64,000 bases of DNA, taken from Streptomyces plumbidurans. GTDB taxonomy: Bacteria > Actinomycetota > Actinomycetes > Streptomycetales > Streptomycetaceae. Shown piece by piece: positions 8,072-15,625 of the stretch. How positions within the stretch are numbered: position 1 is the stretch's first letter; each line of letters starts with the position of its first letter. The DNA is taken from contig NZ_JAFJSY010000010.1 in the NCBI RefSeq assembly GCF_019857225.1, positions 1 through 64,000 of the forward strand. The letters are read 5' to 3'. The position numbers and the translations under genes are program-made. Under the pieces are notes generated by a model that was not told where the DNA came from, made no database searches, and was given only the letters and a program-made list of their open reading frames with translations.

Positions 8072-9292
8072 CTACTGGGTGGTGTCCTCGCTGTCGATGC
8101 CCAGGCCGGGGAGCAGGCCGGGGAGCAGCGGGGGGATTGTCACGTCCGGTTCGCCGGAGGGGGGCTTGCTTGCCGACGGGGAGGCGCTGCCGGTGTCCTT
8201 CGGGGGGTCGAGCAGGCCGCCGGTGCTGCCGCCGAGGAGGCCCTCGCCGGTGGAGCCGGCCGACTGGCTCGGCTTGCTGGTGCGGCCGTGGTCGGAGGAG
8301 CTGTTGTCGGCGCTGGGCTCGGCGGACTTCCGGCCGGAGCCGGAGGTGCCCTGGGAGGCGCGGTCCGAGCCGTGGTGCTTGACGTCGCCGCCGTGTTGTG
8401 CCGGGGACTGCGGCAGCAGGGACTGCAGCGGGGCGACCTCGTCGTCTATGGCCGCGAACACCGACGACACCTGCTCACTGACGTCCCCGAGCTGCAGCGG
8501 GAGCCGCTCGCGCAGGGCGCCCCAGGCCTCGCGGTGCGAGCGCGAGAAGGCCGACAGGGCCTGGATGGGGCCGAGGCGGTCCGGGTCGCGCTCGTACGCC
8601 TCGTGCAGCAGCCGGTGGCCCTCGGACGCGTCGTGCGTCATGCCGGACAGGGTGCGCCGGATCTCGCCGAGGGACTCGTGGTCGAGGGTGTGGCCCCCGC
8701 GGCCGCGCTCCATCAGCCGGCGTGCCTCGCTCAGCCGGGTGGAGGCCTGGTCGAGATAGGCCACACCGCGCTGGTCGGCGCCGTCGGACATGTAGTTGAG
8801 CTTGAAGTCCTCGATGCCGCGCTTGAGTCCGTAGAGCGAGTCACCGGGCAGGGCGTCCTGGCTGGCCGCGGCGACACCGCCGAAGGCCCCTGCCGCGACG
8901 CCGACGCTCAGTCCGCCCGCCGCCAGGCCCTTGGTGAGCCGGGAGCGCGGCCGCAGTTTGCCCAGCGGGCTCGCGCGGTGGGCGCCGCGGGACCGCTGCA
9001 CAGGAACCGCCGGTTCGGCCTCGCCGCCCGCGCCCTCCTGCATCATCGCCTCGAACGCGGCCACCAGTTGCGCCCGCTGAACGACCTTGACCTCGGGATC
9101 CAGCTGAGGTCGGGGCAGTTCGCCGAGACACTCCGTGAGCTCCAGCAGCCGGCCCTGCTCGCTTCGTTCCGCAGCAGTCGTGGCCGGGGCGGGTCCCTCG
9201 GACTGCTCGGCCGCCGTGCCCCGGTCCGGCTGCTCCTCCAGGGCCTGGGCGAAGGCGTTCGCCCGCCGGTGTGCCGATACGTTCGCGATCAC
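8072..9292 (-). CDS. rsbN: Anti-sigma factor RsbN (membrane, DUF5667-type)
   Basis: A 406-residue single-pass membrane protein. The cytoplasmic N-terminal region begins VIANVSAHRRANAFAQALEE and would bind the sigma factor. One transmembrane segment lies around GLSVGVAAGAFGGVAAA, followed by an extracytoplasmic DUF5667-like region starting DALPGDSLYGLKRGIEDF and a long Gly/Ser/Pro tail. GTG 9292 is chosen over GTG 9301 because AGGAGG sits 8 nt before it. It lies directly downstream of bldN, as in other streptomycetes where RsbN is the specific antagonist of sigma-BldN. No zinc-binding HxxxCxxC motif is present, in keeping with RsbN. Confidence 0.92.
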   Translation of the reverse strand: MIANVSAHRRANAFAQALEEQPDRGTAAEQSEGPAPATTAAERSEQGRLLELTECLGELPRPQLDPEVKVVQRAQLVAAFEAMMQEGAGGEAEPAVPVQRSRGAHRASPLGKLRPRSRLTKGLAAGGLSVGVAAGAFGGVAAASQDALPGDSLYGLKRGIEDFKLNYMSDGADQRGVAYLDQASTRLSEARRLMERGRGGHTLDHESLGEIRRTLSGMTHDASEGHRLLHEAYERDPDRLGPIQALSAFSRSHREAWGALRERLPLQLGDVSEQVSSVFAAIDDEVAPLQSLLPQSPAQHGGDVKHHGSDRASQGTSGSGRKSAEPSADNSSSDHGRTSKPSQSAGSTGEGLLGGSTGGLLDPPKDTGSASPSASKPPSGEPDVTIPPLLPGLLPGLGIDSEDTTQ

Positions 9293-9422
9293 TGGCGGCA
9301 CCTCCTCTCATCATGACGGTCGACTCCCCAGGGGGTCCTGAGGGTTGCACGCTCTGACCACATCCACACGATCGAGTGATCGAAGACGGCCAGGGAGTGA
9401 CCACAGGGAGCCTGCATCCCGC

Positions 9423-9451
9423 ACAACGAGCGTCGCGGCACTTGGGTTACG
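9423..9451 (-). promoter_or_regulatory. Candidate sigma-BldN promoter for rsbN
   Basis: On the minus strand CGTAAC (9451-9446) and CGTTGT (9428-9423) are separated by 17 nt. Sigma-BldN promoters as I recall them have CGTAAC-type -35 and CGTTG-type -10 elements, and rsbN is described as BldN-dependent. The -10 is about 130 nt upstream of the rsbN start. Assignment is by motif only. Confidence 0.5.
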
Positions 9452-9518
9452 GACGACAGATGATCCAAACGAGAAGTCAACGGACTTTCACTGACTGCTA
9501 GTTGGACATTACCGACCG

Positions 9519-10292
9519 TCAGCGGACGTCGTCCGGGAGGAGCCGGGCCAGAGTGCGCACCGCGCGGTACTGGAGCGTCTTGATGGCGCCCTCGTTCTTG
9601 CCCATCACACGGGCGGTCTCGGCGACCGACAGACCCTGAAGGAAGCGGAGCGTCACGCACTCCTGCTGCTGGGGGTTGAGGCGCCGTACGGCGTCGAGCA
9701 GCGCGTCGTTGGAGAGGGACTCCAAGACGGAGTCCTCGGGGGAGCGCTCGACCTCGTTGGCGTCGAGCATCTCACCGGTGGTCACCTCGAGCCGGAAGCG
9801 GCTCGACTTGAAGTGGTCGGCGACGAGGTTGCGGGCGATCGTCACCAGCCAGGCGCCGAAGTCGCGGCCCTGCCAGGTGAAGGTGCCGATACGGCGCAGC
9901 GCGCGCAGGAACGTCTCACTGGTGAGGTCCTCCGCGGTGGCTTTGCCGCCCACCCGGTAGTAGATGTACCGGTACACGGTGTCGCTGTACTGGTCGTAGA
10001 GGCGGCCGAAGGCGTCGGCCTCGCCGGCCTGGGCGCGTTCGACGAGGTCCATCATCCGGGCGCTGTCGCTGTCCGCTGCGGGACGGCGGGGGGTGGTGGT
10101 GCCCGTCGCCCGGCCGCGTCTGCCGACGGCGGCGCTGCCGTCGGCGAGCGCGTAGCACGGGCCGACGGGGGTGGTGGCAACGGCGAGGGCGGGGACGGCG
10201 TACGCGGTGGGGACGAAGCCGCGCAACAGGTCGAGGACCGTTGCGCGCAGCGTAGCCAGGCCCGAGGCGTCAACCCCGACGTGTGGGTACAC
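9519..10292 (-). CDS. bldN: Developmental ECF sigma factor BldN (pro-protein)
   Basis: A 257-residue ECF sigma factor with an unusually long N-terminal extension of about 80 residues (VYPHVGVDASGLATLRATVL onward) ahead of sigma region 2. Region 2 reads LVERAQAGEADAFGRLYD...YIYYRVGG, and region 4 reads ALLDAVRRLNPQQQECVTLR...VMGKNEGAIKTLQYRA. The extension is the hallmark of BldN, which is made as a pro-protein and processed to the mature sigma factor controlling aerial-hypha genes such as bldM, chaplins and rodlins. The start is GTG 10292, preceded by GGGAG. rsbN follows on the same strand after 226 bp. Confidence 0.95.
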   Translation of the reverse strand: MYPHVGVDASGLATLRATVLDLLRGFVPTAYAVPALAVATTPVGPCYALADGSAAVGRRGRATGTTTPRRPAADSDSARMMDLVERAQAGEADAFGRLYDQYSDTVYRYIYYRVGGKATAEDLTSETFLRALRRIGTFTWQGRDFGAWLVTIARNLVADHFKSSRFRLEVTTGEMLDANEVERSPEDSVLESLSNDALLDAVRRLNPQQQECVTLRFLQGLSVAETARVMGKNEGAIKTLQYRAVRTLARLLPDDVR

Positions 10293-10325
10293 GGGACTCC
10301 CAGAGGCAGAGCTTCCATCACGTGC

Positions 10326-10343
10326 AGTGCGGGACCGTTCACC
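10326..10343. promoter_or_regulatory. Candidate BldD site in bldN leader
   Basis: AGTGC (10326-10330) and TCACC (10339-10343), separated by 8 nt, match nine of ten consensus bases of AGTGA(N)mTCACC. The element lies 34-51 nt upstream of the bldN start. bldN is a known BldD target in Streptomyces coelicolor, which supports the call; this exact site is inferred. Confidence 0.45.
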
Positions 10344-10570
10344 CGTCGTAGCGACGGAGTGGTACCGGTTTGCGTCTGAGGAGAATAACGCTTCGTACAG
10401 GCGCTGCTACACCCAGTTGCTCAAATCACCGATTACGTCGCTTCCGTAACCGATTCGCGCCCGTTCTAGTACCTCTGAGTGATCGGTTGTTGATCGAAAC
10501 AGTTCGGGTTCCGAGTGGGAACGGGGCGTGTTGTGGCGGTGTGCAGCCAACTGGACTGCACAAACGCTGA

Positions 10571-10598
10571 ACGGGCCGGGAAACCTGCCCCGGCCCGT
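10571..10598. terminator. Terminator hairpin after the HAD-IB gene
   Basis: ACGGGCCGGG (10571-10580) pairs with CCCGGCCCGT (10589-10598) in a 10-bp stem with an 8-nt loop, 21 nt beyond the stop of the minus-strand HAD-IB gene. Between it and bldN (10293-10570) I see only the bldN leader and promoter region. Confidence 0.75.
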
Positions 10599-10619
10599 CG
10601 ATTTCGTGGTGTGTCGCGG

Positions 10620-11543
10620 TCAGCGACGGCGCCGGTGCAGCGCGATCGCCGCCGCGGTGCCCCCCGCGACCGCGCCCACTCCTGCCGCCGCCGGGATGCC
10701 CACCTTCGCCGCCTTGCGGCCGGTGCGGTAGTCGCGCAGCCGCCACTCGAGCTTGCGGGCGTGCTTGCGGAGCTTGGCGTCCGGGTTGATCGCGTAGGGG
10801 TGGCCGACCAGCGAGAGCATCGGGATGTCGTTGTGCGAGTCGCTGTACGCCGCGCAGCGGGTCAGGTCCAGGCCCTCCGCCGCGGCCAGCGCGCGGACCG
10901 CCTCCGCCTTCGCCGGGCCGTGCAGCGGTTCGCCCACCAACTTGCCGGTGTAGACGCCGTCCACGGACTCGGCGACGGTGCCCAGGGCGCCGGTCAGGCC
11001 GAGACGGCGGGCGATCACGGTCGCGATCTCCACCGGGGCCGCGGTGACCAGCCACACCCGCTGGCCCGCGTCCAGGTGTGCCTGGGCGAGCGCGCGGGTG
11101 CCGGGCCAGATCCGCTCGGCCATGTACTCGTCGTAGATCTCCTCGCCGATCGACCGCAGTTCGGCGACGCGGTGGCCCTTGACGATGGACAGCGCCGAGT
11201 CGCGGGCCTCCTGCATGTGCTCCGGGTCCTCGACGCCGGCCAGTCTGAACCAGGCCTGCTGCCAGGCGAACTTGGCCAGGTCGCGGGTCTCGAAGAACTT
11301 CCGCTTGTACAGGCCCCGGCCGAAGTGGAAGAGCGCGGCGCCCTGCATGACGGTGTTGTCGAGGTCGAAGAAGGCGGCGGCCTTGTCGTCGCCGAGCACG
11401 GGGAACTGCGGTTCCTCCGGCGTGACGTCCTGCGAGGACTTGCGTGCTGCCTCCGCAGAGGCCTCGCCTGCCAACACGCTCCGCGCCGTGGCGGAGCGCC
11501 TACGGGGAGTGAGCCATCCGAGAGCGGCCATGTCCGTGAGCAT
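10620..11543 (-). CDS. HAD-IB family hydrolase (phosphoserine phosphatase-like)
   Basis: A 307-residue HAD subfamily IB enzyme. Motif I is [14 protein letters not shown], a helical cap follows, and the later motifs are [12 protein letters not shown], the KAEAVRAL lysine region, and [14 protein letters not shown]. The C terminus carries a Gly/Ala-rich stretch ([18 protein letters not shown]) that may be a membrane anchor, followed by HRRRR. SerB-type phosphatases hydrolyse phosphomonoesters; the substrate here is unknown. Two Met starts are close (11543 and 11531). The gene is divergent from the glutaredoxin-like gene. Confidence 0.9.
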   Translation of the reverse strand: MLTDMAALGWLTPRRRSATARSVLAGEASAEAARKSSQDVTPEEPQFPVLGDDKAAAFFDLDNTVMQGAALFHFGRGLYKRKFFETRDLAKFAWQQAWFRLAGVEDPEHMQEARDSALSIVKGHRVAELRSIGEEIYDEYMAERIWPGTRALAQAHLDAGQRVWLVTAAPVEIATVIARRLGLTGALGTVAESVDGVYTGKLVGEPLHGPAKAEAVRALAAAEGLDLTRCAAYSDSHNDIPMLSLVGHPYAINPDAKLRKHARKLEWRLRDYRTGRKAAKVGIPAAAGVGAVAGGTAAAIALHRRRR

Positions 11544-11681
11544 AGCCAGTTTGTTCGGTGCCTCCGTACGCGCGAGGTTGGAAGCCTGTGAACTCTCCGC
11601 GACCGTGTCGTTAAAGAACTCATCCGATCCTGGCGTTCCTTGGCGCTTTCGGGTGTCCCGCCGTTTCACGTGCGCGCGAGA

Positions 11682-11963
11682 ATGGCTGACATGAGTCCTC
11701 TCTTCCGCCGCAGGCCCGCTCCGCATGAGCGGTTGGTCACTCTCATCGGCAAGCCCGACTGCCATCTGTGCGACGACGCACGGCTGGTGGTCGAGAAGGT
11801 CTGCGGCGAACTCGGCGTCCCCTGGGAGGAGAAGGACATCACCCGTGACCAGGGGTTGTACGACGAGTACTGGGAGCAGATCCCGGTGGTCCTGGTCGAC
11901 GGCAGTCAGCACACCTTCTGGCGGGTGGACGAGCGTCGCCTGCGCAAAGAACTGACCGAGTAG
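11682..11963 (+). CDS. Glutaredoxin-like (DUF836/NrdH-type) protein
   Basis: A 93-residue thioredoxin-fold protein. The active site is [17 protein letters not shown], so the CxxC redox pair is present (C-H-L-C), and the cis-Pro region is QIPVVLVDG. The length suits a glutaredoxin-like thiol-disulfide protein. The start is uncertain between ATG 11682 and ATG 11691. It lies immediately upstream of rex, as in other streptomycetes. Its role in redox signalling beside Rex is an inference from context. Confidence 0.85.
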   Translation: MADMSPLFRRRPAPHERLVTLIGKPDCHLCDDARLVVEKVCGELGVPWEEKDITRDQGLYDEYWEQIPVVLVDGSQHTFWRVDERRLRKELTE

Positions 11964-12117
11964 TACAAGGCCGTACGGGACATCGCCTAGGATCGAAGGC
12001 GATCTGGTCTGGGGGGCGGGATTCACGAGGAGAGTGTCGGTTTTGCCCCCTGCGATACGCCTGGGACGTGTGTGCGTGACCCCGGTCACGTTGGCCGGGC
12101 AAATCGGACACCATCTT

Positions 12118-12133
12118 TGTGCACGCGTTCACA
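12118..12133. promoter_or_regulatory. Rex operator (ROP) controlling rex-hem operon
   Basis: TGTGCACGCGTTCACA differs from the Streptomyces Rex operator TGTGAACGCGTTCACA at one base (C for A at position 5). It lies 78-93 nt upstream of the rex start codon. Rex bound to NAD+ represses; a rising NADH/NAD+ ratio under low oxygen releases it, so rex and the following haem genes would be induced when respiration slows. Confidence 0.9.
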
Positions 12134-12210
12134 AAGACATAGCCTTCTGTCGACGGGGCGGTCTTGGTACGTGTGACCGCCTGCAGCCCCGCTCTACCCG
12201 CAGGAGCACC

Positions 12211-12975
12211 GTGGCAACTGGCCGAACTCACCGACCGGCGACCCGCAGCCGAGGGATTCCCGAGGCCACCGTCGCCAGGCTTCCGCTGTACCTCCGCGCG
12301 CTGACCGCACTGTCGGAACGCTCGGTGCCCACGGTCTCCTCGGAGGAGCTCGCGGCCGCCGCGGGGGTCAACTCCGCCAAGCTGCGCAAGGACTTCTCCT
12401 ACCTGGGTTCGTACGGCACCCGCGGTGTCGGCTACGACGTCGAGTATCTCGTCTACCAGATCTCGCGCGAGCTCGGGCTCACCCAGGACTGGCCGGTTGT
12501 GATCGTCGGTATCGGTAACCTCGGTGCCGCCCTGGCCAATTACGGCGGGTTCGCCTCCCGTGGCTTCAGGGTCGCGGCCCTGATAGACGCCGACCCGGAG
12601 ATGGCGGGCAAGCCCGTGGCGGGCATCCCCGTGCAGCACACCGACGATCTGGAAAAGATCATCGACGACAACGGCGTGAGCATCGGGGTCATCGCCACCC
12701 CCGCGGGCGCCGCCCAGCAGGTCTGCGACCGGCTCGTGGCCGCCGGTGTCACCTCCATCCTGAACTTCGCGCCGACCGTGCTGTCCGTCCCGGACGGCGT
12801 CGACGTACGCAAGGTCGACCTCTCCATCGAGCTACAGATCCTCGCCTTCCACGAGCAGCGCAAGGCCGGCGAGGAGGCCGCCGAGACCGACGGCCGGCGA
12901 CGTCCGGTCGCCGCCCGCAAGACCCCCGCCGACAAGGGCCCGGACGGGGACGTACCCGCCGTGATGCCGGCATGA
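12211..12975 (+). CDS. rex: Redox-sensing transcriptional repressor Rex
   Basis: A 254-residue Rex protein. The N-terminal winged helix spans roughly RGIPEATVARLPLYLRAL to LRKDFSYLGSYGTRGVGYD, and the Rossmann domain begins VVIVGIGNLGAALANYG. It ends with a domain-swapped helix near LQILAFHEQRKAG and a disordered Lys/Asp-rich tail. It senses the NADH/NAD+ ratio and represses respiratory and haem genes. GTG 12211 with CAGGAG just upstream is used; an earlier ATG at 12034 precedes the operator and is rejected. The stop overlaps hemA by 4 nt (ATGA), so rex-hemA-hemC-hemD form one operon. Confidence 0.97.
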   Translation: MATGRTHRPATRSRGIPEATVARLPLYLRALTALSERSVPTVSSEELAAAAGVNSAKLRKDFSYLGSYGTRGVGYDVEYLVYQISRELGLTQDWPVVIVGIGNLGAALANYGGFASRGFRVAALIDADPEMAGKPVAGIPVQHTDDLEKIIDDNGVSIGVIATPAGAAQQVCDRLVAAGVTSILNFAPTVLSVPDGVDVRKVDLSIELQILAFHEQRKAGEEAAETDGRRRPVAARKTPADKGPDGDVPAVMPA

Positions 12976-14669
12976 GTCTCCTCGTCGTCGGGCTGAGCCA
13001 CCGCAGCGCGCCGGTCAGCGTCCTGGAGCGTGCCGCGCTGAGCACGGACGCCCAGGTCAAGCTGTTGCAGGACACGGTCGCCGCGGAGCCCGCCACCGAG
13101 GCCGCGGTCCTCGCCACCTGCAACCGCATCGAGCTGTACGCCGACGTCGACAAGTTCCACGCCGGTGTCGCCGAGCTGTCCACCCTGCTCGCCCAGCACA
13201 GCGGGGTCGGCCTCGAAGAACTCACGCCCTATCTCTACGTCCACTACGAGGACCGTGCCGTCCACCATCTGTTCTCGGTGGCCTGCGGACTCGACTCGAT
13301 GGTCGTGGGCGAGGGGCAGATCCTCGGCCAGATAAAGGACTCGCTGGCCCGGGCGCAGGACCTGCACTCCGCCGGACGGCTGCTGAACGACCTGTTCCAG
13401 CAGGCGCTGCGGGTCGGCAAGCGGGCTCACTCCGAGACCGGCATCGACCGCGCCGGGCAGTCCCTGGTCACCTTCGGCCTGGAGCAGCTGTCCGCCCGCG
13501 AGGACGTCCAGGAGTGGGCCCGCGGCAAGAAGGCGCTGGTCGTCGGGGCCGGCTCGATGTCGTCGCTGGCCGCCGCCACGCTCGCGCGGGCCGGGGTCGC
13601 CGAGATCGTCGTCGCCAACCGCACCGCCGAGCGCGGCGAGCGCCTGGCCCAGATACTGTCCGGGGCCGACGGCACGGACGTGGCGGCCCGCGCGGTACCG
13701 ATGGACGCGGTGCCGGGCGAGCTGACACGTGCAGATGTCGTGGTGTCCTGTACCGGCGCGGCGGGGCTGGTGCTGCCGGCCGAGGCGGTCGCGACCGCGG
13801 TCGAGGGCCGTACGGGCGCACCCGTCGCCGTAGCGGAGAACGCGGAGGTACGTCCGCTGCCGCCCACCTCCGTCGGCACCGAGGAGGGCTGTCCGCTCGA
13901 CCTCGCCGCACCGCAGCAGGGCTTCTCCGTGATGGGCGAGGCCGCCGTGGCCGGGATGGACGCGGCCACGCTGGAGCAGCACGCCGCCTGGGTGGACAAC
14001 GGCACCGTGGACCGCCGCGAGGCCGCGCGCACCGCGACCGAGGCCGACGCCGAGCTGATCACCGCGCTCGCCGCCACCGCGGCGACCGTCGGCCGCATCC
14101 CCGAGCGCCGCAGGCCCGAACCGGTCGCCGAGCCGCCGCGGCCCGCGCCCGTCCTGTTCCTGCTCGACCTCGCGATGCCGCGCGACATCGACCCGGCCGT
14201 GCACCGGCTGACCGGCGTCCGTCTCGTCGACATCGAGTCGCTCGCGGAGGCCTCCGCCGACGCGCCGATGGCCGCCGACGTCGACCAGGTCCGCCGGATC
14301 GTCGCCGACGAGGTCGCGGCCTTCGGGGCCGCGCTGCGGGCCGCGCACATCACGCCGACCGTGGTCGCCCTGCGGGCGATGGCCGCCGACGTCGTGGCCG
14401 GCGAGATCGCCCGCCTGGAGGGGCGGCTGCCCGGGCTCGACGAAAAGCACCGCGGCGAGATCACCCAGACCGTCAAACGCGTCGTGGACAAGCTGCTGCA
14501 CGCGCCGACCGTACGGGTCAAACAACTCGCGGCCGAACCGGGTGGAGCAGGGTACGCGGATGCCCTGAGAACCCTGTTCGACCTCGACCAGGAGGCGGTG
14601 GCCGCCGTCTCCCGGGCCGAGGGCGCCGACGACGAATCTGAGAACAGCAAGAACCGAGGGCCGGCATGA
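12972..14669 (+). CDS. hemA: Glutamyl-tRNA reductase HemA
   Basis: A 565-residue glutamyl-tRNA reductase, catalysing NADPH-dependent conversion of glutamyl-tRNA to glutamate-1-semialdehyde, the first step of C5 haem synthesis. The catalytic Cys is in LATCNRIELYADVD, substrate residues lie in GLDSMVVGEGQILGQIK, and the NADPH domain begins ALVVGAGSMSSLAAAT. The C-terminal dimerisation helix ends near LRTLFDLDQEAVAAV. It is longer than the E. coli enzyme because of an insertion of about 100 residues (about 13830-14150) common in streptomycetes. It overlaps rex at the start and hemC at the end by 4 nt each. Confidence 0.97.
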   Translation: MSLLVVGLSHRSAPVSVLERAALSTDAQVKLLQDTVAAEPATEAAVLATCNRIELYADVDKFHAGVAELSTLLAQHSGVGLEELTPYLYVHYEDRAVHHLFSVACGLDSMVVGEGQILGQIKDSLARAQDLHSAGRLLNDLFQQALRVGKRAHSETGIDRAGQSLVTFGLEQLSAREDVQEWARGKKALVVGAGSMSSLAAATLARAGVAEIVVANRTAERGERLAQILSGADGTDVAARAVPMDAVPGELTRADVVVSCTGAAGLVLPAEAVATAVEGRTGAPVAVAENAEVRPLPPTSVGTEEGCPLDLAAPQQGFSVMGEAAVAGMDAATLEQHAAWVDNGTVDRREAARTATEADAELITALAATAATVGRIPERRRPEPVAEPPRPAPVLFLLDLAMPRDIDPAVHRLTGVRLVDIESLAEASADAPMAADVDQVRRIVADEVAAFGAALRAAHITPTVVALRAMAADVVAGEIARLEGRLPGLDEKHRGEITQTVKRVVDKLLHAPTVRVKQLAAEPGGAGYADALRTLFDLDQEAVAAVSRAEGADDESENSKNRGPA

Positions 14670-15625
14670 ACAGCAAGGCATTGAGACTGGGGACGAGGCG
14701 AAGCAGACTCGCCATGGCCCAGTCCGGGCAGGTGGCGAACGCCGTGAGCGAGGTGACCGGACGGCCCGTCGAACTCGTCGAGATCACCACCTACGGCGAC
14801 ACCTCCCGCGAGCACCTCGCGCAGATCGGCGGCACGGGCGTGTTCGTCACGGCGCTGCGCGACGCACTGCTGCGGGGTGAGGTCGACTTCGCGGTTCATT
14901 CGCTCAAGGACCTGCCCACCGCGCAGCCCGAGGGCCTGGTGCTGGCCGCCGTACCCGTGCGTGAGGACCCGCGCGACGTGATCGTCGCCCGGGACGCGCT
15001 GAAGTTCACCGACCTGCCGCGCGGCGCGCGCATCGGTACGGGTTCACCGCGCCGAGCGGCGCAGCTGAACGCGTACGCCCGCACGCACGGGCTGGACATA
15101 AAGACGGTCCCGATACGGGGCAACGTCGACACCCGGATCCGGTTCGTGCAGGACGGTGAGCTGGACGCCGTCGTCCTGGCCGCCGCGGGCCTGAGCCGGA
15201 TCGGCCGGATCGACGAGGTGACCGACTTCCTGTCGGTCGACACGGTTCTGCCCGCTCCCGGCCAGGGGGCACTGGCGATCGAGTGTGCCGCGGACAACGC
15301 GGACCTGATCGCGTCACTCGGGGAACTCGACGACCCGTTCACTCGGGTCGCCGTGACCGCCGAGCGGTCACTGCTCGCCGCCCTGGAGGCCGGCTGCAGC
15401 GCCCCTGTGGGCGCACTGGCCGACCTTCTGGCCGACGGGCAGATTGTCAAGGAAATGCGCCTGCGCGGGATAGTCGGCACGACCGACGGCTCGCGCACGG
15501 TGCAGCTGTCCACCACCGGTCCCGTGCCCGAGACGTACGACCAAGCAATGGCGCTCGGCCGTGAACTCGCTGCCGAGATGCTTGCCCAGGGCGCGGCCGG
15601 TCTGATGGGGGAGCGAGCACTGTGA
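14666..15625 (+). CDS. hemC: Hydroxymethylbilane synthase HemC
   Basis: A 319-residue porphobilinogen deaminase, which condenses four porphobilinogen molecules into hydroxymethylbilane. It begins LRLGTRRSRLAMAQSG. The dipyrromethane cofactor is attached to the Cys in LEAGCSAPVGA, and the catalytic Asp lies in the SLKDLPT region. The length is normal for the family. It is embedded in the rex-hem operon with 4-nt ATGA overlaps on both sides, implying translational coupling. Confidence 0.97.
   Translation: MNSKALRLGTRRSRLAMAQSGQVANAVSEVTGRPVELVEITTYGDTSREHLAQIGGTGVFVTALRDALLRGEVDFAVHSLKDLPTAQPEGLVLAAVPVREDPRDVIVARDALKFTDLPRGARIGTGSPRRAAQLNAYARTHGLDIKTVPIRGNVDTRIRFVQDGELDAVVLAAAGLSRIGRIDEVTDFLSVDTVLPAPGQGALAIECAADNADLIASLGELDDPFTRVAVTAERSLLAALEAGCSAPVGALADLLADGQIVKEMRLRGIVGTTDGSRTVQLSTTGPVPETYDQAMALGRELAAEMLAQGAAGLMGERAL

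Noticed and set aside
10620..12089. Longer version of the HAD-IB frame up to 12089
   Set aside because: The upstream part is antisense to the glutaredoxin-like gene, and the conserved protein begins at 11543 or 11531.
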